Part shown: one piece after another, positions 21,945 to 32,570 of the stretch | Layout of the letters: every line of letters begins with the position of its first letter | Position numbering within the stretch: position 1 is the stretch's first letter | Assembly (NCBI RefSeq): GCF_900074925.1 | Contig: NW_019716258.1 | Location: 1,070,989-1,134,988, forward strand | DNA from: Ramularia collo-cygni | Lineage: Eukaryota > Ascomycota > Dothideomycetes > Mycosphaerellales > Mycosphaerellaceae | Direction of reading: 5' to 3' | DNA length: 64,000 nucleotides | The notes under the pieces: model-generated | What the model was told of the DNA's origin: nothing | The model's database searches: none | The model's input: only the letters and a program-made list of their open reading frames with translations | Program-made: the position numbers and the translations under genes

Positions 21945-23360
21945 CTAATCAAACTTCGCAAAGGCCAGCTCGTATGCCAAGCCTAACGTCAGCTTAGCAT
22001 GTTGAAGCATATGATCAAAGTCCTGCGGGGAGCAAATGATTAGCTGTTATGTATCAGACGGTCTCGAAGCAGGCAACGACTTGGGGCAGTTCGAACGACA
22101 TGCTCGGGCTGTCGGCCTGCTTTTCGCCCTTTTGCGTCTTACCAGGAACTCGATCTTGTCCTCGGTGGTGTGGATTTTCTTATCGCTGTACTTGAAATCG
22201 CTCTCAATAACGAAAGCAGATGGGTATCCGGCCTTGCTGGCAGATGCGTGGTCAGAACAAGCGTAGCCACATTTCGTCTCGATGTATGGTATCTGAGCAG
22301 AGTTAGGCGGACTGGAATATATGGGATGGGGGCTAATGCGTACCGTGCAGTAGGCGGTCACGACCTTCTTGATGAAGTCGGTGAGTCCTGGATCAACAAA
22401 ATCGGTGATGACCCCGACAGATTCGGGCTCGCCAGCTTCAACGGTTCCGTGGGTGTAGCCCGTCATATCTTGCTGTAGCATTGCTTTCACATCTCGGCCC
22501 TCCCGGGCATAAGAGTTAAAAATGGCTTGAGATCCAAGCAGGCCACCCTCCTCTGCTGAATACCAATGGAACTCAAGTGTATTCTCGGCCTTGCCTTTTA
22601 CCAAGTCCTTATCCTGGAGAATCACACGCAGAGCCTCAAGAATAGTCACTGTGCCTGAGCCATCGTCATCTGCTCCCGGAGCTGCCAAGAAAGATGGGAA
22701 GAAGAGATTGATGGAGTCCTGGTGTGCTCCTAGGGTTCGGTCAGCGTGGCCCATCATCCAAGGTCGTGCTCATTCGCAAGGCGAAAGCAACCGCCCTGCG
22801 GGATACGATGCAAACTCACCAATCACAATCGTCTTGTTACTCTTTCCAGGAATCGTCGCAATGATTGAGTTCTGGCCCCATTCGTGCTTGAAGTGGCGGA
22901 CGGATCCGACGCCATCGAGAGTCTTGTTGACCTGGTCCAATAGCCACTCGGAGCTCTGCCTACCATAGTCTGACTTGTAGTACCTGGTGTGGAAGGCAGT
23001 AAAGGTCTCCAGATGCTCCCTCATATTCTTCTGGTCCAAATTCCCAAGTAGCTTCGACACCGTCTCGTTCTGGGAGATCTTCTTTGGGAACGTGACCGAC
23101 TTCACTGCCTTCGCTACCATCGGCAAACCCAGTTCAGGGGCAGGGGAGTGATCGGTGATATCGAAGAACTTGCGCCCTTCTCGCAATAGCTGCCATTTCT
23201 CTTCCTCCGTAACCCATCTCGCCTCTGTAGGCGACAGCTCAATAAGGTACTTCTCTGTGCTTGCAAACGGCTGTTGACCGCCAGCGAGATCGCTCCATGA
23301 TGGGATGTTGATAGCTGCACATACGGCAGACGACGCGACCAGGGTTGATAGGAGCTTCAT
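21945..23360 (-). CDS. LAP1: Secreted leucine aminopeptidase 1, peptidase family M28
   Basis: Four exons, 23360-22820, 22729-22344, 22292-22143 and 22022-21945, encode 384 residues, matching the usual length of fungal LAP1. MKLLSTLVASSAVCA is a signal peptide, followed by a propeptide to about residue 80. The two-zinc site is complete: the His in GAHQDSINL, the Asp in GADDDGSG, the Glu pair in YSAEEGGLLGS, the Asp in VITDFVDPGL and the His in KKIHTTED. CGYACSDHAS holds the conserved disulfide. The last exon (DFDHMLQHAKLTLGLAYELA) was found only by splicing across a 120-base intron and fits the family's C-terminus. The enzyme removes N-terminal leucine and other hydrophobic residues from peptides outside the cell. 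It is divergent from LEU1. Confidence 0.93.
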
Positions 23361-23784
23361 CGATACGACTTTGGTATAGTTGTTGCTACGGTGCCGATGG
23401 TGTTGTTGATGCCCGGTTGATGACGCTGCCGCAGCAGTAGCCTCCAATGCTCCGGTATCGGCTTCCTTCCCCGCAAACTCTCGCGTCTCATCGTTGTGCC
23501 GGTGTCGCTGTCGATATTGGAAAATAACAGCCAATGGGATGCTGTGCTTATCTGCTCTGCAGACGCCGATATAGGCTGATGAGGCACAAGAGGTAAATAA
23601 CGACTTCGAAACCATTCCCTGCAATCTCACCCGCACTCATCCATCCTCCCATCGCCCGACCGTAATTAATCCCCAGAACCTTTTGCCGCAACTCACTCCA
23701 CCGTTACCCATCGAGTTGCACCACAATTTTCGCCATACCGAAGCAACACAAACTCTCCGAGAGAACCACATCACCCCGCTCACA
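23361..23784. promoter_or_regulatory. Shared upstream region of LAP1 and LEU1
   Basis: 424 bases separate the two start codons. A CCG-N4-CGG element at 23452-23461 (see separate entry) fits the Leu3 class of regulators. Pyrimidine-rich and CAACTCACTCCACC-type sequence near 23690-23780 is the LEU1 leader. Confidence 0.6.
23452..23461. promoter_or_regulatory. Candidate Leu3-type binding site, CCGGTATCGG
   Basis: The sequence has the everted CCG-N4-CGG geometry that the Zn2Cys6 activator Leu3 (LeuB in Aspergillus) recognises. It lies 91 bases upstream of the LAP1 start and 323 bases upstream of the LEU1 start. Binding is inferred from sequence alone. Confidence 0.5.
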
Positions 23785-26167
23785 ATGCCAGGCGTAGTGA
23801 AGGGCCCTTCGACGCTCTATGACAAGGTCTTCGAGCAGCACATTGTAAGCCGCTCCTCACAGACGCTTACCTCACTCTCATGCTAACATGTTTTTCCAGG
23901 TCGATGAGCGGCCAGATGGAACCGTTCTGCTCTACATCGATCGCCACCTGGTGCATGAAGTAACGAGCCCCCAAGCATTCGAAGGCCTCACCAACGCAGG
24001 CCGTCAAGTGCGGCGACCGGATTGCACCCTTGCCACCACCGATCACAACGTGCCAACGACATCCCGGAAAAACTTCAAGAATATCAGCGATTTCGTCGAG
24101 GAGGAGGACAGCCGTTTACAATGCACGACGCTCGAGCAGAATGTCAAGGACTTCAAGCTCACCTACTTTGGACTTGGAGACAAGAGGCAGGGAATCGTAC
24201 ACGTGATTGGGCCCGAGCAGGGCTTCACTCTGCCCGGAACTACTGTGGTGTGCGGTGACTCTCACACCAGCACCCACGGGGCGTTTGGTGCTCTCGCTTT
24301 TGGTATCGGAACCAGTGAGGTCGAGCACGTCCTGGCTACTCAGACTCTCATGACCCGAAGGAGCAAGAACATGAAGATCCAAGTCGACGGTGAACTTGCA
24401 CCGGGAGTTGGCAGCAAGGACATTGTTCTGTATGTCATCGGCCAGATTGGTACTGCTGGAGGTACTGGACACGTCATTGAATTCTGCGGCTCTGCGATTC
24501 GCGGTCTCAGTATGGAAGCCCGCATGAGCATGNGCAACATGAGTATCGAGGGTGGTGCCCGCGCGGGTATGGTTGCTCCAGACGAAACTACGTTTGAATA
24601 TATCAAGGGCAAGCCATTGGCGCCAAAGAAGGACTCTGAGGAATGGACCAAGGCTTTGAAACACTGGCAGGCTCTGAAGAGTGATGATGGTGCCAAGTGG
24701 GATGCTGAGATCTTTATTGACGCCAAGGACATTGCTCCAACGGTATCTTGGGGCACCTCGCCTCAGGACGTGGTGGCCATCACTGACAAGGTGCCCGGAC
24801 CTGACGACTTTGACGACAAGGACAAGAAGCAAGCTTGCATACGATCTCTGGAGTATATGGGACTGGAGGCTGGTNTCCCCATGACAGATGTAGTCATCGA
24901 CAAAGTCTTCATCGGATCCTGCACCAATTCGCGAATCGAGGATCTTCGCATCGCCGCACACATTGTCAAAGGCAACAAAGTTGCTCCCAACGTCAAGCGA
25001 GCAATGATCGTCCCTGGGTCTGGTCTGGTCAAGCAGAGGGCTGAGTCAGAAGGTCTCGACAAGATCTTCACCGATGCTGGCTTTGAGTGGAGAGAAGCTG
25101 GTTGCTCCATGTGCTTGGGAATGAACCCGGACATCCTCTCCCCTGGCGAGCGTTGTGCAAGCACTAGCAATCGTAACTTTGAAGGTCGTCAAGGTGCCGG
25201 AGGTCGGACGCACTTGATGTCCCCCGCCATGGCTGCAGCCGCAGCACTTGTTGGCAAGCTCGCAGATGTGCGGAAGCTTGCCGGGTACGAGCAGGCACTG
25301 CCAAATGCCAAGTCTGGACCAGCGGCTATCGAGCCTCAGGTGGAAGACCCAGAGTCCGATGTGGATCTCGACAAGCTCATGGACTTGCCTCAGTCCGAGA
25401 CTGGTGGCAACGGTACCCAGTCGAAGGCTCCTTCGGGTGGTGCTGCCGGCATGCCGCCATTCACTCAATTGAAGGGTATCGCGGCGCCAATGGAGAGAAG
25501 CAATGTGGACACCGACGCCATTATTCCCAAACAATTCTTGAAGACAATCAAGCGTGCGGGTCTTGCGTCGGGTCTGTTCTACGCGCTGCGCTTCAACCAG
25601 GATGGAAGTCTCAACAAAGACTTTGTGTTGAACCAAGAGCCGTACACTAAATCGAAGATACTTGTGGTGAGCGGTCCAAACTTCGGATGCGGTTCGTCCA
25701 GAGAGCACGCGCCTTGGGCTCTCCTTGACTTTGGCATCAAGTGTGTCATTGCCAGCTCATTCGGAGATATCTTCTTCAACAACACCTTCAAGAACGGCAT
25801 GCTGCCATTGCAGATCACAGATGAGAAGGCGCTCCAGAGCATTCTTGCAGAGGCAAAGGCCGGACGCGAAATCGAGGTGGATCTGGAAGCCAACGTTGTC
25901 AAGGATGCATCCGGCAAGGAACTCGCCAAATTCGAGGTTGAAGAGTTCCGACGTCATTGCTTGTTGAACGGACTTGACGACATTGGCCTCACATTCTTAG
26001 ACGAGGACAAGATCACCAAGTTCGAGAAACGAAGGAGTGCGGAGACCCCGTGGTTGGATGGCTCAGGCTACCTGTCACGCCACAGGAGTGGAGCTGTCAA
26101 GGTGGAGGCTGCACCCGTTCCAAAGACGAATCGTGGTGAGGAAAAGACGGAGCCTCTTGAGTGGTAG
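23785..26167 (+). CDS. LEU1: 3-isopropylmalate dehydratase, fused large and small subunits
   Basis: Two exons, 23785-23844 and 23900-26167 (55-base intron), give 775 residues. The enzyme converts 2-isopropylmalate to 3-isopropylmalate in leucine synthesis, in the cytosol of fungi. The large-subunit half carries the three iron-sulfur cysteines: one in VFIGSCTNSR and two in AGCSMCLGMNPD. VVCGDSHTSTHGAFGALAFG and RNFEGRQGAGGRTHLMSPAM are aconitase-family signatures. A linker around residues 480-530 leads to the small-subunit half: FTQLKGIAAPMERSNVDTDA, GPNFGCGSSREHAPWALLDF and NNTFKNGMLP. The fusion is the normal fungal arrangement. The small first exon (20 codons) starts MPGVVKGPSTLYDKVFEQHI and joins directly to VDERPDG. 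Expression is likely under Leu3-type control. Confidence 0.97.
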
Positions 26168-26761
26168 GGACCGTGACTCGGATGTTGTCCTTTGCGTTGA
26201 GGACGTAGCATAGGCGAATGTTTCCAGACTCCAAGCGAGATCCACCTTAGCTCCGGAACCTGAGAAAAAATCAGTTGACTCCGGTACTACATCCCACCCA
26301 ACGTTGAGCTTCCAATGCACGATGCAGACGAGAGAGGTGAGACTATGCGGTGCTCTCAAACGACGTATACCTGCCGCCACTTGAACTAGGGTTAGGGTTT
26401 GGGTAGCATGCGACGCTGCTGCAGCCACCGAACATGTTATAGTGAAGCCACATTCGAGTCGAACATGATCGTATGGGCATGTGGAGTAGATATNCGTATT
26501 GATAGTGTCATTCACGAGCCAAACGTGCGTCGGTCAAGTAACTACCATTCGTTGCATCGAACTGATGTCTCTGCTCAAATTAGACTCAGTACCGTTCGTT
26601 CAATGGAGGAACTCAATGATTACATGTTGATGGAAACTGCTTCAGGCCGACCCATTTTGGAGACGCTAGATGTAATCTGCAGCAGCACTGGCCAGCTTTC
26701 AGTCCCATCCACGAGTCGAACCACGAGAGATCCGTACCAGAATCAAGTCCACAACGTTCAC
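26168..26761. other. Intergenic between convergent genes, with telomere-like tract
   Basis: Holds the 3' flanks of LEU1 and the isomerase gene. At 26388-26404 the sequence AGGGTTAGGGTTTGGGT resembles two telomere repeats and a degenerate third. No gene seen. Confidence 0.55.
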
Positions 26762-27247
26762 TCAACTTTGCTGGAAGTTCTTCTTCTCGTGCTCCATGAT
26801 AGCATCCACCTTAGCCGCGCTCGCCGAAGAGGGATCGAACTTATACCCAATCCACTCCTTGGCCAATCTCCTCGCCAACTCAATTCCAATGACCCTCTCA
26901 CCCATACATAGCACTTGAGCATCATTGCTCAAGACAGCTCTCTCTACACTGAAACTGTCATGTGCGGTAACCGCTCTGATGCCAGGAACTTTATTCGCAC
27001 TGATAGCCACTCCTAGACCCGTTCCGCAGATCAAGAGAGCACGATCAGCCTCGCCAGATGCAATCAGCTTCGCGGCATCGACGGCGGGATGTGGGTATGC
27101 GGTATTGTCCGAGGACTCGTTGACACCGACATCGATGACTTTTGCTACTCGAGGATCTGCTTCCAGGTCCGCCTTGATCTTCGCCTTGTAGCCACAGCCT
27201 GCGTTGTCTGCTCCCATGGCAATTCGGAGTCCAGTGCTGGNAGCCAT
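26762..27247 (-). CDS. RpiB/LacAB-family sugar-phosphate isomerase
   Basis: One exon of 161 residues. GLRIAMGADNAGCGYK is the substrate-binding start of the fold. ICGTGLGVAISANK carries the catalytic cysteine, and NDAQVLCMGERVIG with the following helix complete it. The bacterial His in the DHAG motif is replaced by Asn (DNAG), which is common among eukaryotic members that isomerise other aldose or ketose phosphates such as erythrose or tetrulose phosphates. It is therefore best called an RpiB-like isomerase, not a ribose 5-phosphate isomerase. The length matches the family. A same-frame ORF ends 12 bases upstream of this start codon (see next entry). Confidence 0.88.
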   Translation of the reverse strand: MAXSTGLRIAMGADNAGCGYKAKIKADLEADPRVAKVIDVGVNESSDNTAYPHPAVDAAKLIASGEADRALLICGTGLGVAISANKVPGIRAVTAHDSFSVERAVLSNDAQVLCMGERVIGIELARRLAKEWIGYKFDPSSASAAKVDAIMEHEKKNFQQS

Positions 27248-27259
27248 GCTTGTGATTGA

Positions 27260-27556
27260 TTAAAGCTGACTGATATCGTATCCTTCCACTGGTTCGACAG
27301 TATTCTTCGACTTCAGCTGTGTGATCTGCGGTCCACTCGTCTTCTCGATTGTTCCTTCAAGCTTCTCTGGCTCCGAGAGATTACCAGTAATGTTCGTAGA
27401 GTTGGTGAACAGATGAGGTTGTTGTTTGTTGATGATCTTCGTCTCACCGGTGTTGTGGTCGGTGATTTTTTGGTAGAAAGAGTCGGAATGGATGCTCGAA
27501 GTAGAAGAGATCTTTATACGCTTGCTAGGCTCCATCTTCGGCGACTGATCATCCAC
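27260..27556 (-). CDS. Unrecognised 98-codon ORF directly upstream of the isomerase gene
   Basis: MDDQSPKMEPSKRIKISSTS starts a hydrophilic, Ser/Thr/Lys-rich peptide with no membrane segment or known domain. Its stop (TAA) is in the same frame as the isomerase ATG, with four codons between. It may be a separate small gene, an upstream frame in the isomerase leader, or an N-terminal extension reached by readthrough or splicing. Codon composition looks protein-like but I cannot confirm translation. Confidence 0.4.
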   Translation of the reverse strand: MDDQSPKMEPSKRIKISSTSSIHSDSFYQKITDHNTGETKIINKQQPHLFTNSTNITGNLSEPEKLEGTIEKTSGPQITQLKSKNTVEPVEGYDISQL

Positions 27557-28622
27557 AATTTGTTGTCCCGGGTGAGCTCACGTTGACCGTTCGACTTGGA
27601 GGGGCACCCCACAATGCCCGGTGTTTCCTCTTTCGGTATTCCGTAGCGTATGGAGAAACGCGGGACAACGTGGAGAAACATTGCGGTTCCGAAGCACTTC
27701 ACTCCTTGACTTTGACCTCACTGCTTCATCACTTCACTGATATTGGAGGATTGCAGATTTCAACGACAGCGAGGGCGAGATCACGCCAGAGATACCGTGA
27801 CGAATCAACAACATCAGCGAGCCTGGCCTAGTTTCGTCCACGACCACCGTGTGCATGATCGCTGTTGAACCATTTTAGATGAGCCATGCCCGTGAGAGAT
27901 GTTCATAATGCAAGACGCGAAAAAAAGATCAAACCTCAGGTCAAATTCGATACCGGAAACTTGCCATTCGCAAAGACTTTGCACCCGGAATCCGTGTATT
28001 TCGAGTTCCCCATTTCGAAATCGGGACGGACTTTCGTGCTTACGATCAGAAGGCAGCTTTGACTCCGCAAGACTTGACCCTTGGTGTTATTGTTGCTTTC
28101 TTAGAGAGATCTGACAAAGGTTTTCTTTTTCCTGATTTTGAGCAAGTTTTTTATATCGAGCCTGGTCTGGACCGAGTATGCAAAAGCCAGCAGCCGTGTA
28201 CGCACGAGCTTGAGTAAAGAGTATCCAAGAACTCGCCCCATCTTTGCTGTATTGACAGACTGTATGTTGGCCTCCCGATACACACATTGCGAGGGATTTA
28301 TATGAGTGCACGGACCGCCCTCCACACGCATCATATGGTATACCTGCCCTACGGTACCGACGATGAGAGTTCAGACTTGAAAATGGGTGGAGTGTAGAGT
28401 TCCCAGCAGCAGTAACAGGTAAACGTGGCCTTCGATTTCAAGAGGCCGGTACCACGCGGACGCAATTAGGTTGCGTCCTCAAGAATATGGCTTTTAAGAT
28501 AATTTGCGGGCTGAATCTCTTCCTTCAGCTCCGCATCCTGCTCGAAAACCATCATACATGACAACTACCACCAAGGCGACTCCTACAAGGCGCACTAATC
28601 ACCGGACTCGGTAGCACTCAAC
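27557..28622. other. 1.07-kb intergenic region
   Basis: A divergent spacer between the minus-strand pair and the plus-strand coiled-coil gene. Only short frames; no repeats recognised. AT-rich stretches (AAAATCAGG, TTTTTATATCGAG) occur around 28120-28160. Confidence 0.5.
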
Positions 28623-29867
28623 ATGGGCGGCCCAAAAGAGCAAACGCACGCGGCAGAAATTCCTTATTCACAGGCACAAGATGAAGTTGAAGCAGCCGCT
28701 CGTTCCAGGTTTGAACAGAACAGAGAGAAGTTCGAAGAGCTCTTTGTCCGAAATGTGAAATTACGCGAGCAGGAAAAGCTCCAAGCCAAGAGAAATATCG
28801 AGAGGCAGAATATCAATCTAGGTGCCCCGGAAAATCTGAAGAAGTTCTTGAAGAAGTGCAAGGCAGTCTCAGCTGGACTCAAACTTGGTCCAGTGCCAGA
28901 AGACATGATCCCTATACTGTCGAGAGCTCCCGAAAAGCAGCCGCAAATAGATGTATCAGACGGTGCTGCGGTGAGTGTTGAAAGCGAGAGCGCACACCGC
29001 GACACCACAGATACAGAACTCGATCCGCAGCTTTCCGGTGAAGATTCAAAACCAGAAGAGTCGCCGGAAGAGGATTCAGTCACCAATCTGGAAAATGCCA
29101 CCTCGCGCAATATTCAGATAGCATGCAAAGTCCTACAACTCCGGGCCCGCATCCAAGCTGTTACGCAAGTAACAGATGATGAGGAAAAGAACGACATGTT
29201 TGCAGAGATTGCATTAACTAAACTCAGACTGGAACTCACGCGACTGAATTCCCCGACCGAGGTCCTCGCCTGGCTGGATTGGTGCTTGTCCGAGAATGGT
29301 GACGAGATTGGAGACGGATTGAAGAGTCTACTCGAACAAGACCTGGCTACAGATCCACTCGTTCAAAGTCCAGCTTTGGAACAAGAAGCCCGTCAAATTG
29401 ATCCCCGGAACCAAGCTGGAAGGAAGTTACCTCGCGTCTTGGAGAAAATGTCAGGTTTTATATTTGACATGGAGTTACAGCGACTCAAGTCCATCGGTGA
29501 GCCCAATCATTGGTCGATAAGACTCATAACTTGGAAAGGCTTTGAGATTGGAGCCGATATAGAAACACCGGTCGAAGGTGGAGAGGCATCGAGTTCTTTG
29601 CCGAGCCTGACAACAGACGAAAACGGAGAGACGACAGTTCACACGCTGAAGCGGATGAAGATTGTGCCCCGACACCTACCTGATGTACTGCTTAGCCTCA
29701 AGGACATGCTTCCCAGAGATGAGCGAGACCTAATCACGAACAAAGGTCCGAACGGGGAGGACATGTACGCTGTCAGATGTTGGCATGTAGTATCGTCGAA
29801 AGGGTCTACACAGACAATCCTGGAGGTTTCAATTAAAAAGCTTGACGATAGCATGGCGGGTGCCTGA
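28623..29867 (+). CDS. Uncharacterised protein with N-terminal coiled coil
   Basis: An intronless frame of 414 residues from the ATG at 28623. Residues 10-80 are charged and helical (ARSRFEQNREKFEELFVRNV, LREQEKLQAKRNIERQ), likely a coiled coil. Residues 100-150 are acidic and disordered. Residues 155-260 return to long helices (CKVLQLRARIQAVTQVTDDE, ALTKLRLELTRLNSPTEVLA). The C-terminal 120 residues look globular, with KMKIVPRHLPDVLLSLKDML and RCWHVVSSKGSTQTILEVSI. I recognise no family. There is no signal peptide or membrane segment. The even composition and length support a real gene. Confidence 0.65.
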   Translation: MGGPKEQTHAAEIPYSQAQDEVEAAARSRFEQNREKFEELFVRNVKLREQEKLQAKRNIERQNINLGAPENLKKFLKKCKAVSAGLKLGPVPEDMIPILSRAPEKQPQIDVSDGAAVSVESESAHRDTTDTELDPQLSGEDSKPEESPEEDSVTNLENATSRNIQIACKVLQLRARIQAVTQVTDDEEKNDMFAEIALTKLRLELTRLNSPTEVLAWLDWCLSENGDEIGDGLKSLLEQDLATDPLVQSPALEQEARQIDPRNQAGRKLPRVLEKMSGFIFDMELQRLKSIGEPNHWSIRLITWKGFEIGADIETPVEGGEASSSLPSLTTDENGETTVHTLKRMKIVPRHLPDVLLSLKDMLPRDERDLITNKGPNGEDMYAVRCWHVVSSKGSTQTILEVSIKKLDDSMAGA

Positions 29868-30024
29868 CGAAAGATTCGTAAAGTATCTAGGCATGGAGCG
29901 CTTCGGGATCACGTTTTCAAGGCTCGTTGCCGCTAGCTTGGGATACGCAATTTTGTAGTATTGTAACACCTTAGTACGTCTATAGCACATGTCTGTCAAA
30001 TGCATGAACCAAGACAACAACACA

Positions 30025-30543
30025 CTATTTCATCCTCCGCGAATGCAAAATCCGTACTAGTCTCTTCTTCACTTTCCGAATCCGTAGGTGTTGTCTCTTC
30101 CTCACTTTCCAAATCGTAGTACTTCTATCTCCTCGATCCGGATGTTCCATTTTCCCTTTCAGCAGTTCACGCCATCTCTCCCGCACATCAGTCCAAATTT
30201 GATAGAAGAGCTCTCGCAAAGTTGGACTATTCTCGACGGCTTCCTCTGAAGCTAGGAACATCGGTTCAAGGCGGTCCCAACCAGACGTCTGTGGACAGAG
30301 AATAACTAATGCGAATACTGCCACGGCGAGAGCGAATGCTGCAGCAAGAGCAAATGTCAGTAAAATTATCCCTCGTCGCAGTCGTTGGTGTCGACACATG
30401 GACGCACTGGATTGATCGTGATCTGTCATGATGCGGATTTTTGAGCTTGCTTGTTGTAGAGTATTGGATAATATTCGATATTGTTGAGCTTGCTGTTGTA
30501 GCATGATTTCGTCTGCGATTCGGACAGAGAATGCTGGGAGCAT
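30025..30543 (-). CDS. Uncharacterised single-pass membrane protein, 5' end uncertain
   Basis: The frame is open well upstream but the first ATG with a plausible start is at 30543 (MLPAFSVRIADEIMLQQQAQ), giving 172 residues. A hydrophobic stretch, GIILLTFALAAAFALAVAVF, forms one membrane helix, flanked by RRQRLRRG on one side. The C-terminal tail is strongly basic (KVRKRQHLRIRKVKKRLVRI). No family is recognised. Upstream codons run nearly to the stop of the next gene, and a GTAGG...TTTTCAG intron may precede this exon, so the true start may be earlier. Confidence 0.4.
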   Translation of the reverse strand: MLPAFSVRIADEIMLQQQAQQYRILSNTLQQASSKIRIMTDHDQSSASMCRHQRLRRGIILLTFALAAAFALAVAVFALVILCPQTSGWDRLEPMFLASEEAVENSPTLRELFYQIWTDVRERWRELLKGKMEHPDRGDRSTTIWKVRKRQHLRIRKVKKRLVRILHSRRMK

Positions 30544-30709
30544 ACTTCCCGCGTACCATTTTCTTCTTTCAAGCGTTCCGATGGCATCCGTCCCATAGGC
30601 CGTCGGTACGATCCTGAAAATTGACGGGATATCAGCCCAGAGAGAGGTCGCTGTACGTCGATGCGTCGTCCTACCAGTACAGGCATACCTGTGTCTGTAT
30701 GCCACTCGA

Positions 30710-32506
30710 TCACTCCTCCAGCTTCCTCAAGATTTCGGCCTGCTTCGCCTTCACAGCTCTCGCAATAGCATCAATATCCAGCTCCCGCATTTCGTCTCCG
30801 ATCCTCTGCGTCNCACACTCGAGTTTCTCCAGGCCGGTCTGCACCTGGTCATCCACAAGTCGCACTGTGCCGTGTTCAGAGTGAGCAAACACTCTCTCCA
30901 ATAAAACCTGCAAATCTGCATCTGTCTTCGCGATGGATTGCGTGATGTGATCCGTGATAGTCTGCTCCGTTCCGCTTGCTAATGTAGAGAGCCTCTGCCT
31001 CCGTTCGCGAATGGCCGAGTCCAGAGCATCCGCCAGCTTAGCCACACTACCATTTTCCGGCACGCGAATATCATACTGGCGCAGGAACTGTACGGCCGGA
31101 TCTTGAGGTTCGGAGCGGTTCGCTTGCACAAGTCTTAATGGCTTGAGACCTTTGGCGCCAGATCTATCTGTGACAGGCGAAAAAGTAGATTGACCTTCTG
31201 GAGGCGGTCGAGTAGAGATAGTCTCATCCAGAACACGAGATATCGTGGATAGCGCATTGCCATGCGCACGCAGATGCTGCACATGGTCGCTGATAGCGTC
31301 CAATCTAGATGTCAGATAGAGTAGTGCAGTCACGGTGTATTCGGACCACTCTGCCCGTTGCAATTGAGAGTCTGCTCGAGCCGATAGCAAGCCTTTCCGG
31401 AGTGGTTTTCGATGCTGATGGTCAACGACGATCCCAACCAGTCCCTCGATTTCACTTCCCAATTCCTTGAGTTCAATGCGGGCATTTTCGCGCTGTGTCA
31501 TCTGCGAATCGCTGAGAGGTCTCTCACTAGAGCCATTCTGCCTTCCGGCGTAGTCCTCCACTGTCTCACGATATACACTGTCCAATCGAGCGTGTATCTC
31601 TTTCACGGAAAGCATAGTCAGCGCTGCGCACAACTGCTCCACATCAGCAGTTTCATCCCGGTCCAGCGAAGTATCAGAGATCCTTGGAAGAAGCTTCCGG
31701 AGACCATCGAGGAGTCTGTCATCTTTAACGAGCAGACGGTCAATCTGTGATGGGATGGCACCGTTCGCCGTGTCGCTTTGCTTCATGGCAGTCCGGATCC
31801 TGCCGCCGGCAGTTTGAGACAATTCATCGATATCAAAGTCGATCTGTGCTCTCTCCCGAGCGAGCTTGTTCTGACGAGCATCCTTGCTGGAAGCCGCGAG
31901 ATCATTGGCCGAGTTTCGGGATTGCAAGTCTTTGAGCGCTCTCTTTTGAGCCTCGAGGATTTGAGTCTGCTTCTCAATCGCAACTGTGCTCGCTTCGAGG
32001 GAGTCGATGGCAGCTTCTACTTCCGCGTCAGAGAGCGGTCGTCCAGCGGCTGCCGGAGGCTTTGAAGATTGCGTGTCAATGCCATGTTTCTCGTAGCTAA
32101 GACACCGAGTTCAGCATGTTGATGAATCAAATCAGAATTATGGGTGGACTCACAATGTAAGCTCATCTTTGGTCAAGAGTGTGGATGACTGTAGAAACTC
32201 TTGCACCCACGATGCAGCGCTGTCCTTGGTTTTGGAGCCCTCGAAGGCCCAGGCGACATCATCGGCGCCCAATGGAATGTCTCGTTCCTCGAGTACTCGG
32301 AGGAGTGTTCTGAGCTCGGGATGAACCGCCTTGCTTGGGATTCGAGACTCAAAACTCATCTTGTCATTCATGGCTGTGATGACATTGTTGACCGTGAACA
32401 GGGAAGATGTTTGCACTGAGGTGGTCTGTCCTTCGTCCGTGCTGCTTCGTAGATCGAGCTTCGCCAAGGCCGAGCGAGCAAGAGCTCTCTTCGTGCAGCG
32501 ATCCAT
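30710..32506 (-). CDS. Coiled-coil protein resembling augmin subunit HAUS3
   Basis: Two exons, 32506-32154 and 32096-30710 (57-base intron), give 579 residues. The N-terminal pattern is that of HAUS3: a small helical head with DDVAWAFEGSKTKDSAASWV, then LLTKDEL, and a long coiled coil from about residue 130 (EVEAAIDSLEASTVAIEKQT, QILEAQKRALKDLQ). The rest is almost entirely helical with no membrane segment. HAUS3 is part of augmin, which docks gamma-tubulin complexes on existing microtubules to branch spindle arrays; a reduced augmin is known in Aspergillus nidulans. The assignment rests on the head motif and architecture, since coiled-coil regions align poorly. Start MDRCTKRALARSALAKLDLR; 64 bases separate it from TIM21. 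Confidence 0.55.
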
Positions 32507-32570
32507 CCTCAAAGCTCGACAACACCCTCTCCTCTCCTCTACGTAATCATATCACACAGTGATTGCAGCC
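32507..32570. promoter_or_regulatory. 64-bp bidirectional spacer between HAUS3-like gene and TIM21
   Basis: The two start codons are 64 bases apart and point away from each other, so transcription starts and leaders must overlap or lie within coding sequence. It is rich in CTCTCCTCTCCTCT pyrimidines on the plus strand. Confidence 0.6.
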
